Part shown: piece by piece, positions 1 to 4,846 of the stretch | Numbering within the stretch: the first letter of the stretch is position 1 | Layout of the letters: every line of letters starts with the position of its first letter | Assembly: GCA_964421865.1 (NCBI GenBank) | Contig: CAYQZH010000235.1 | Location: forward strand, 1-7,186 | Reading direction: 5' to 3' | DNA length: 7,186 nucleotides | Source: SBAX01 sp964421865 | GTDB lineage: Bacteria > Planctomycetota > Phycisphaerae > UBA1845 | Position numbers and translations under genes: made by a program | Notes under the pieces: generated by a model | What the model saw: only the letters and a program-made list of their open reading frames with translations | What the model was told of the DNA's origin: nothing | Database searches by the model: none

Positions 1-659
1 TCTTCAAGCTCGCCAAGGCCGAGGGCATCGTCTGCGGGTTCGTGAGCAACGGCAACGCCACGCCGCAGGTTTTGGAGTTCATCCGCCCCTACGTCGATCT
101 GTACAAGGTCGATCTGAAGGGCTTCGACGACAAGGGCTATCGCAAGTTGGGCGGCGTGCTGGGCAACGTGCTGGATACGATCAAGCTGCTCAAGCAGATG
201 GAGTTCTGGGTGGAGGTCGTGACCTTGGTGGTGCCGGGGTTCAACGACGGCGACGAGGAGTTGAAGGGCATCGCCGAGTTTCTCGCCGGCGTGTCGTGTG
301 ACATCCCGTGGCACGTGACGGCCTTCCACCCTGACTACAAGATGACCGACCCGCCGCGGACTCCGATCGAGACGCTGGTCCGGGCGTATGACTTCGGCAA
401 GGCCGCCGGGCTGCGCTACGTCTATCCGGGCAACCTTCCCGGCGGAGTCGGCACGCGCGAGAACACCTACTGCGTTTCGTGCGGGAAGCTCTTGATCCGT
501 CGTCGCGGGTTTGTGGTCGAGGAAAACCGCATGAAAGGCCCGGCCTGCTCCTTCTGCGAAACCCGCGTCCCCGGCGTCTGGGAGGAAAACCACCCCGATC
601 GCACCCACGGGGCCGGGATTCCGCTGCCCGTGGCGGTGGTGGATGAGCGATGCGGGTAA
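1..659 (+). CDS. amrS: AmmeMemoRadiSam system radical SAM enzyme, 3' part
   Basis: This is the C-terminal part of a radical SAM protein of the PflA-activase-like group (COG1180), the AmmeMemoRadiSam branch. The frame is open from base 3, so the gene starts upstream of the window, and the CxxxCxxC motif that binds the catalytic 4Fe-4S cluster is not visible. What can be seen is the back half of the barrel (DLYKVDLKGFDD, then VVTLVVPGFNDG and HVTAFHPDYKMTDPP) and the typical tail GNLPGGVGTRENTYCVSCGK. The tail carries two CxxC pairs (Cys codons at 471, 480, 546 and 555), a probable metal-binding knuckle. The protein family is known to be encoded with Memo and AMMECR1-like proteins, but neither is recognisable here, so partners may lie upstream. 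The substrate of the family is not settled. The stop is TAA at 657. Family assignment is firm; the exact reaction is unknown. Confidence 0.88.
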   Translation, partial: FKLAKAEGIVCGFVSNGNATPQVLEFIRPYVDLYKVDLKGFDDKGYRKLGGVLGNVLDTIKLLKQMEFWVEVVTLVVPGFNDGDEELKGIAEFLAGVSCDIPWHVTAFHPDYKMTDPPRTPIETLVRAYDFGKAAGLRYVYPGNLPGGVGTRENTYCVSCGKLLIRRRGFVVEENRMKGPACSFCETRVPGVWEENHPDRTHGAGIPLPVAVVDERCG

Positions 660-777
660 CACTTACGCGGCCACGAGGAAGTCGGTGGGATCGTACTTCA
701 CGGCGCGCAACGCCGGCCCGATCAAGAGTTGGGACGCGTTTGAAAAGATTGCACGGCGTTTTTCTGTGGACACTTGA
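643..777 (+). CDS. possible 44-aa ORF overlapping the end of amrS
   Basis: An ATG at 643 opens a 44-codon frame that overlaps the last 17 bases of the radical SAM gene and ends at TGA 775. The predicted peptide (starting MSDAGNTYAATRKSVG, ending EKIARRFSVDT) is mixed and soluble-looking, with no membrane segment or Cys motif. The G-rich stretch before it is only a weak ribosome site. I do not recognise the product. It could be a small coupled gene, the truncated N-terminus of the gene decayed just downstream, or chance. The overlap is the main argument for it, and confidence is low. Confidence 0.22.
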   Translation: MSDAGNTYAATRKSVGSYFTARNAGPIKSWDAFEKIARRFSVDT

Positions 778-781
778 GCCA

Positions 782-1008
782 TATGCGCTGGCGGGACAAG
801 AGGTTACGTTCGCTCTTCAGGGGAACGTGCTCACCCCGACCGTCCCAGGGCAGCCCTTGTATGAGCTGGTCCCGGATCGGGGGGTGAATTCAACTTGAAG
901 GGCGTCTCCGGGTACGGGGTTCGCTTCGCTATTGATGCCCAGGGAGCGGTGACGGCGTCCTTCAACTAGCCCAACGGGGTGTTCGAGCTGAAACGCAAGA
1001 GGAACTGA
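782..1008 (+). pseudogene. decayed C-terminal fragment of a DUF3471-like domain
   Basis: Two frames joined together give a coherent protein tail. Frame A (782-883) reads PYALAGQEVTFALQGN, then VLTPTVPGQPLYELVPDRG. After a run of six G at 879-884 the reading moves to frame B (from 886), which reads EFNLKGVSGYGVRFAIDAQG, then AVTASFN, a TAG at 967, PNGVFELKRKRN and TGA at 1006. The TAG sits where the pattern expects Gln (FNQPNG), so a CAG-to-TAG change is likely. The pattern 'GQP.YELVP.....F.......V.F..D..G.V......Q.NG....KR' resembles the C-terminal DUF3471-type domain found behind serine beta-lactamase-like hydrolases and some other secreted enzymes. No catalytic domain is visible upstream, so the gene is both truncated and inactivated. 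Two independent lesions make a sequencing error an unlikely full explanation. From 1009 to the promoter at 1082 I see nothing coding. Confidence 0.6.
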
Positions 1009-1081
1009 GGGGGTCAAGTTCGTCCGGCACCAACCACAAGGGGTGACGCGACGAGCCGATCGACAATGTCCCAGGCGCGTG

Positions 1082-1109
1082 TTGAATGTCCGGCGGCACG
1101 GCGTATAAT
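1082..1109 (+). promoter_or_regulatory. sigma70-type promoter of the bactofilin genes
   Basis: TTGAAT (1082-1087) is followed after 16 bp by a perfect TATAAT (1104-1109). The predicted transcription start is near 1116, which gives a leader of about 35 nt before the first ATG at 1151. It is the best consensus promoter I see in the window, and it faces the first bactofilin. Confidence 0.7.
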
Positions 1110-1120
1110 GCTGGGTGCAT

Positions 1121-1143
1121 ACCTCCCTACGTGGCAAGGAGGT
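1121..1143 (+). promoter_or_regulatory. leader with anti-SD-like ACCTCC facing the first SD
   Basis: AAGGAGG (1136-1142) lies 8 nt before the ATG at 1151 and is an almost ideal Shine-Dalgarno site. ACCTCC at 1121-1126 is exactly complementary to GGAGGT at 1138-1143, with an 11-nt loop, so the leader could fold over its own ribosome site. A competing small hairpin GAGG-TTT-CCTC (1139-1149) uses the same bases. Pairing is seen in the sequence; a regulatory effect is inference. Confidence 0.4.
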
Positions 1144-1150
1144 TTCCTCG

Positions 1151-1627
1151 ATGGCAGTTTTAGAGACGACAAGGAGGGTCGCAATGGCCGACTCGAATCA
1201 GGATTTCCCAACGACGTTAGGCGCGGATGCGGTGTTCAAGGGGCAACTGCACTTTGAGAAGGGCGTACGTCTGCTCGGCAAGTTTGAAGGCGAGATCACC
1301 AGCGAAGGGCAACTCGTCATCGCCGAGGGAGCGACGTTGACGGGCGACGTGAAGGCCGGCACGGTCCGCGTGGACGGACAAGTGAAGGGCAACGTCAACG
1401 CGGCCACCAAGGTGCAATTGTCAGCCTCGGCGCGATTGGAGGGCGACTTGCAGACGCAACGCCTGGAGGTCGCGGAAGGGGCGATGCTCGTGGGGCGCTG
1501 CGTGGTGGGAACGAACGGTCAGACGAAGCCCGGGGTCGATACTAAGCCCGTGTCGCGTTCGACGGAGTTTGTCGCCGCGAACAGGCCCAAGCCGTCTGAG
1601 CCGGCGCAAACGACGCTCAAGAAATAG
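1151..1627 (+). CDS. bactofilin (polymer-forming cytoskeletal protein)
   Basis: Bactofilins (DUF583, PF04519) form a right-handed beta-helix that polymerises without nucleotide and scaffolds cell-shape or envelope proteins, often at the membrane. This product is 158 aa from ATG 1151, or 147 aa from ATG 1184. Counting from the shorter form, the beta-helix covers about residues 14-110, with the usual short hydrophobic-glycine rungs (FKGQLHFEKGVRLLGKFEGE, LVIAEGATLTGDVKAGTVRV, LEGDLQTQRLEVAEGA). A polar tail of about 37 residues rich in Pro, Lys and Thr ends in TTLKK. There is no signal peptide or membrane helix. Each start has a good ribosome site; the shorter form begins right before the conserved part (MADSNQDFPTTLGADAVFKG). 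The longer start is listed because it is the first one after the promoter. The gene heads a likely two-gene unit with the zinc-ribbon bactofilin 80 bp downstream. The family is certain, the cellular role inferred. Confidence 0.9.
   Translation: MAVLETTRRVAMADSNQDFPTTLGADAVFKGQLHFEKGVRLLGKFEGEITSEGQLVIAEGATLTGDVKAGTVRVDGQVKGNVNAATKVQLSASARLEGDLQTQRLEVAEGAMLVGRCVVGTNGQTKPGVDTKPVSRSTEFVAANRPKPSEPAQTTLKK
1171..1177 (+). promoter_or_regulatory. second Shine-Dalgarno site, for the ATG at 1184
   Basis: A second AAGGAGG lies 6 nt before an in-frame ATG at 1184, inside the coding region that begins at 1151. It decides between two starts 33 nt apart in the same bactofilin frame, and both look usable. 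Confidence 0.6.
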
Positions 1628-1653
1628 CGTCGCGACGATGGCGGTCGGAAGCT

Positions 1654-1676
1654 CCCTCTCCCTCCGAGGGAGAGGG
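1654..1676 (+). repeat. GC-rich 11-bp perfect hairpin between the bactofilin genes
   Basis: CCCTCTCCCTC (1654-1664) and GAGGGAGAGGG (1666-1676) are perfect reverse complements separated by a single C. In RNA the two innermost pairs would open to make the loop. There is no T-run after it, so it is not a standard intrinsic terminator. It may attenuate, protect mRNA ends, or be one copy of the short 'CCCTCTCCC-GGGAGAGGG' interspersed palindromes that occur between genes in many GC-rich genomes. Confidence 0.6.
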
Positions 1677-1707
1677 GTGTCCCGCGGAGGTACGGGCGGG
1701 CTTGGCC

Positions 1708-2115
1708 ATGTCCTCAACGCTGACGGAGCCCGGAGCCTCAATCAAAAAAGTCCAGTGCACGTACTGCGACGGGATGATCGACGTCGCGCTCCGGGCGATG
1801 TCCATCTTCTGCCCGCACTGCAAGAAGCGGCTGATCCTCGAAGACTATAAGATCGAGAGCTACTACGCGGTCCGCGAGTTCTCTACCTGCGGCGACGTAA
1901 TTGTGGAGAAGAAGGGTCACGTCGTGGCACCGATCAAGGCCGGCAACCTTACGGTGAAGGGGAAAGTGCAGGGTCATGTCACCGCGCGGGGGCAGGTGCG
2001 GATCCAGAAGACCGGCTGGTTCAAGGGCGAGCTCGAGGCACCGTGTCTGGTCATTGAGATGGGGGCCGTTTTCGACGGATTCGTCCGCATCGGGGCGACG
2101 CCTCCGGCGACGTAG
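1708..2115 (+). CDS. bactofilin with N-terminal zinc ribbon
   Basis: This is a 135-aa protein. Residues 15-41 hold a zinc ribbon, with Cys17-x2-Cys20 and Cys35-x2-Cys38 (VQCTYCDG and FCPHCKKRL). Residues about 55-128 are a short bactofilin-type beta-helix (DVIVEKKGHVVAPIKAGNLT, VKGKVQGHVTARGQVRI, WFKGELEAPCLVIEMGAVFD). The family suggests a polymer-forming scaffold; the ribbon could bind a partner or anchor the filament, which is inference. ATG 1708 is chosen over TTG 1702. The ribosome site is poor: GGAGG at 1686-1690 is 17 nt away. Expression may therefore depend on the upstream bactofilin, 80 bp before it on the same strand. The two proteins plausibly co-assemble. The domain call is firm; the length is near the lower end for bactofilins. 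Confidence 0.85.
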   Translation: MSSTLTEPGASIKKVQCTYCDGMIDVALRAMSIFCPHCKKRLILEDYKIESYYAVREFSTCGDVIVEKKGHVVAPIKAGNLTVKGKVQGHVTARGQVRIQKTGWFKGELEAPCLVIEMGAVFDGFVRIGATPPAT

Positions 2116-2135
2116 GCGCGCCTCTCCCGTTTCCG

Positions 2136-2188
2136 ATTGTCGATTCCTTCGAGGCTCAGGACAAGTTTCGATTATCGGTTGTCGATTG
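2136..2188. repeat. degenerate heptamer repeats between convergent genes
   Basis: The 91-bp gap between the zinc-ribbon bactofilin and the oppositely oriented lipM contains ATTGTCG-ATT at 2136-2145 and ATTATCG-GTTGTCG-ATTG at 2171-2188. The copies keep the same 7-bp unit found in a cleaner array on the other side of lipM. No terminator with a T-run was found for either convergent gene. Confidence 0.5.
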
Positions 2189-2206
2189 AGACGGGCCTGC
2201 GGCTTT

Positions 2207-2959
2207 TCATGTACGCCGCGTCCAGGCGTCGCCGGCGTATTTGTCGCCCAAGGCCGCGGCCAAGTTCAGTTCCCGCTTCGTCCAGGCGCCGGGTTCCAAG
2301 GGTATGTCGGTGACCCGGGCAAACGCCTCCGTGATCCTGCGCCGAACTGTTTGGATCGCCTCGTCAAACGGCTGTGCGGCTGCGGCAGTCGGCTGTTGGG
2401 GATAACGGTTTCCCAGCACGATGGACCCGTGCTGAAGCACGGCGCTTTTCGTGCGACGCTGGGCGCTGCCGGCGATCTTGCCGTCACGGAGCAGCACGTC
2501 GTAGCTGTGTCGCCGCTGAAAACAAAAGAAAGGCCCCTTGGCCGCACCGGAATCATCAGAGGTTCCGCCCCGCCCCGTTCGCAGCCCCAGCTCCGCAAGC
2601 GCGGCGATCACGGCGTCGTGGGCCAGTTCGTACAGGCGACTGGGCCGGCGAGCGAGCAACGGATGGCTCGTGGGCAGTGTGATCGAATAGGTCAGTTCCA
2701 GATCGTGCAGGATGGCCCCACCGCCGGTGAGGCGTCGGACGACGGGCAGTTCCCCCGCGGGCGGAGGCAGTGCGAGATAGTCGGCGAAGTGTTGAAAGTA
2801 GCCGAGGGAGATGGTCGGCGGATCCCATTGATAAATCCGTAGCGTGGATGGTGAATCACCTTCGCCGACGAGAATCATCAACGCCTCGTCGCGGGCCATG
2901 TTGGAAGGCCCGTCGAGGGGAGGGTCGTGGAGGACTCGAAGTCTCGGCGTATCGCTCAT
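2207..2959 (-). CDS. lipM: LipM-like octanoyltransferase (biotin/lipoate A/B ligase family)
   Basis: This 250-aa protein matches the biotin/lipoate A/B protein ligase fold. It most resembles LipM, which moves octanoate from octanoyl-ACP to the lysine of GcvH in the cytoplasm, the first step of lipoate synthesis. Visible motifs are NMARDEAL (20-27), RIYQWDPPTISLGYFQ (41-56), RRLTGGGAILHD (75-86), ELTYS (88-92), Cys146 in PFFCFQRRHSYDV, GKIAGSAQRR (160-169), LQHGSI (175-180) and a C-terminal DKYAGDAWTRR. Cys146 falls where the LipM catalytic cysteine is expected, shortly before the Lys161 motif, and length and C-terminus also fit LipM. An ATP-dependent lipoate ligase (LplA) or LipL is the alternative. 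The ATG at 2959 has no clear ribosome site. The gene follows gcvPB by 76 bp on the same strand. That fits lipoylation of the glycine-cleavage H protein. Confidence 0.86.
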   Translation of the reverse strand: MSDTPRLRVLHDPPLDGPSNMARDEALMILVGEGDSPSTLRIYQWDPPTISLGYFQHFADYLALPPPAGELPVVRRLTGGGAILHDLELTYSITLPTSHPLLARRPSRLYELAHDAVIAALAELGLRTGRGGTSDDSGAAKGPFFCFQRRHSYDVLLRDGKIAGSAQRRTKSAVLQHGSIVLGNRYPQQPTAAAAQPFDEAIQTVRRRITEAFARVTDIPLEPGAWTKRELNLAAALGDKYAGDAWTRRT

Positions 2960-2970
2960 CTGCGGCGGGG

Positions 2971-3003
2971 ATTGTCGATTGTCGAATGTCGAATGTCGAA
3001 TGG
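2971..3003. repeat. 7-bp tandem repeat between gcvPB and lipM
   Basis: Four consecutive heptamers, ATTGTCG, ATTGTCG, AATGTCG and AATGTCG (2971-2998), are followed by a partial fifth AATGG. The array sits 12 bp upstream of the lipM start, in the 76-bp spacer after gcvPB. It belongs to the same heptamer type as the repeats at the 3' side of lipM. It could be a neutral repeat, a protein-binding array or an mRNA structure element. Confidence 0.75.
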
Positions 3004-3035
3004 ATGCACGCGTGAGCGCGCACAGGTAACGGTGG

Positions 3036-4541
3036 TCAGGCTGATCGCCAACGAACGTTGGGCTTGCGGCCGGCGGTCACTTCGTCGAGGCGGCGCACCG
3101 GCGTGGTGTGAGGGGCCGCCTTGACCACGTCCGGGGTTTTCTCGACTTCATCGGCGATGGAGAGCATGACCTCGACGAAGCGATCCAACGTGGCCAGCGA
3201 TTCCGTCTCCGTCGGCTCGATCATCAGGCAGTGGTGGATGGGGAAGCTCATCGTCGGGGGATGGATGCCGAAGTCGATCAGCCGCTTGGCGAGGTCCAGC
3301 TCCGTCACGCCGCTGTCGCCGAACTCAGGCAAGAGGATGAATTCGTGGGCATGGGGCGGCGGGAAGGGAGTCGGATAGCGGTGCTTCAGCCGAGCCGCCA
3401 GGTAATTCGCGGAGAGCACGGCCTTTTCGGCGACGTCGCGAAGCCCGTCGCAACCCAGACTTCGGATGTAGGCGTAAGCTCGGACGAGGACGCCGATTTG
3501 CCCGAAGAAGGAGCGGACCTTGCCGATGCTTCGCGGGCGATCGTCGGACCATGCGAACGTACCATCGTCTTTGCGAATGACCTGCGGCACGGGGAGGAAG
3601 GGCCGCAGATGTTCCGCGACCGCGACCGGCCCGGCGCCGGGTCCGCCGCCGCCGTGGGGCGTGCTGAAGGTCTTGTGCGTGTTGTAGTGCATGCAATCGA
3701 CGCCGAAGTCGCCGGGGCGGGTGATGCCCAGGATGGCGTTCATGTTGGCCCCGTCGAGATAGAGCTGCGCGCCTTGGGCGTGGACGATCTGGGCGATGTC
3801 GGCGATCGTTCCATCGAATACGCCGACGGTGTTGGGGTTGGTAATCATCAGGGCGGCGGTGTCTGCATCGACTTTGCTCTTTAGATCGTCGAGGTCGACG
3901 CGGCCGTCGGGTTTAGCCTTGATCGACACGGACTGGCGGCCGCAGATCGCGCAACTGGCGGGATTGGTGCCGTGGGCGGTTTCCGGGGCGAGCACTTTGG
4001 TTCGGGTCTCACCGCGGCTTTGGTGATAGGCATTGATAATCATCAGCGCGGTCATTTCGCCGTGCGCGCCGGCCGCGGGCTGCAGGGTCACTTCCGCAAG
4101 CCCCGCGATTTCCGCAAGATCGCGGCGAAGTCGGTATAGTAGCTCCAACAAACCCTGCACGTCGGCGTCATCCTGGTACGGGTGCACGTGGGCGAAGCCC
4201 GGCATGAACGCCACGCGCTCGTTGATCCGCGGGTTGTACTTCATGGTGCAACTTCCCAGGGGGTAGAAGTTGCCGTCGATGCTGAAGCAGCGGTGGGCGA
4301 GGCGCTTATAGTGGCGAACGATGTCCAACTCTCCGACTTCGGGCAAGGGCGGCGGCTGGTCGGCGAGGAGTTCCGCGGGTACGGCGGTCGTTCGTCTCAC
4401 AGTCGGAACATCGGACTCGGGCAGCGACGCCGCCCACAGGCCCGGCGAACCGATCTCAAACAGCACCGGAAGGTCCGCCTTGCTTGCTTCCGGCGGGGGA
4501 GTCTCTTGGCTCATCAAGGGTAAGATCCTTAAGGTCGTCAT
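3036..4541 (-). CDS. gcvPB: glycine dehydrogenase (decarboxylating) subunit 2
   Basis: This is the beta subunit of the two-subunit P-protein of the glycine cleavage system. With GcvPA it decarboxylates glycine on PLP and passes the aminomethyl group to lipoyl-GcvH in the cytoplasm. Numbered from ATG 4541 (501 aa), the motifs are GSCTMKYNPRINE (97-109), ETAHGTNPAS (187-196), DGANMNAILG (263-272) and NTHKTFSTPHGGGGPG (287-302). Lys290 in HKTFS is the expected Schiff-base lysine. All family landmarks are intact and the length is normal. Two starts are possible. ATG 4541 overlaps the upstream zinc-ribbon gene stop as ATGA, suggesting coupling. ATG 4514 (492 aa) has AAGGAT about 10 nt before it. 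The frame is preceded by the zinc-ribbon gene and gcvPA, and followed by lipM. Confidence 0.96.
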   Translation of the reverse strand: MTTLRILPLMSQETPPPEASKADLPVLFEIGSPGLWAASLPESDVPTVRRTTAVPAELLADQPPPLPEVGELDIVRHYKRLAHRCFSIDGNFYPLGSCTMKYNPRINERVAFMPGFAHVHPYQDDADVQGLLELLYRLRRDLAEIAGLAEVTLQPAAGAHGEMTALMIINAYHQSRGETRTKVLAPETAHGTNPASCAICGRQSVSIKAKPDGRVDLDDLKSKVDADTAALMITNPNTVGVFDGTIADIAQIVHAQGAQLYLDGANMNAILGITRPGDFGVDCMHYNTHKTFSTPHGGGGPGAGPVAVAEHLRPFLPVPQVIRKDDGTFAWSDDRPRSIGKVRSFFGQIGVLVRAYAYIRSLGCDGLRDVAEKAVLSANYLAARLKHRYPTPFPPPHAHEFILLPEFGDSGVTELDLAKRLIDFGIHPPTMSFPIHHCLMIEPTETESLATLDRFVEVMLSIADEVEKTPDVVKAAPHTTPVRRLDEVTAGRKPNVRWRSA

Positions 4542-4846
4542 GTTTTCTCGTGTTCACTTCTTTCCACAGTGGCGTCACGCCCTCTTCTAGGGGAAACCGG
4601 CGTTCGCCACAGTTCGTCGAGACGATACTCCGTTCCACATTCGGGGCATCGACCCTGCGTTAGTCCCGACAGGTTGTATCCACATTTCGGGCAGGTTGGA
4701 GGCGAGTCCCTGGCCGATCGCCAACCCCGTCGATATCCATCCCGCCAAACCAAGAACACCGCTAGAAGCGTCAGCCCCGCCGTCAGAATCACCAACCGGA
4801 CAACGCCAGCATCGACCCACAGCTGCCAGGAACTAGGCGGCGTCAA
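4538..4846 (-). CDS. small membrane-anchored zinc-ribbon protein, unknown function
   Basis: This 102-aa protein has one hydrophobic segment at about residues 13-34 (AGVVRLVILTAGLTLLAVFL) followed by a basic stretch (RDGYRRGWRSARD). That suggests the N-terminus is outside and the rest is in the cytoplasm. A zinc ribbon follows with Cys52, Cys55, Cys67 and Cys70 (CPKCGYNL...RCPECG), the form common in planctomycete proteins, and then a charged tail. The start is probably the TTG at 4846, which overlaps the gcvPA stop by 14 nt. The stop overlaps the gcvPB ATG as ATGA. The tight overlaps on both sides argue for a translationally coupled gene and for co-expression with the glycine decarboxylase. 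I know no function for it. A role in localising or regulating the complex is only a guess. It is not part of the standard gcv set. Confidence 0.72.
   Translation of the reverse strand: MTPPSSWQLWVDAGVVRLVILTAGLTLLAVFLVWRDGYRRGWRSARDSPPTCPKCGYNLSGLTQGRCPECGTEYRLDELWRTPVSPRRGRDATVERSEHEKT

Noticed and set aside
817..1211. Minus-strand frames across the spacer before the bactofilins
   Set aside because: They have no motif or ribosome site and overlap the decayed domain and the promoter on the opposite strand.
1976..2842. Long + strand open frame of 288 codons opposite lipM
   Set aside because: It lies antisense to lipM, has no recognisable motif, and its composition (Arg/Gly-rich) is typical of a shadow frame in GC-rich DNA.
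2971..3003. CRISPR-like array
   Set aside because: The unit is only 7 bp, tandem without spacers, and no cas gene is present.
3108..3884. + strand open frame of 258 codons opposite gcvPB
   Set aside because: It is antisense to gcvPB. It is rich in Arg, Val and Gly with no motif, as expected of a mirror frame.
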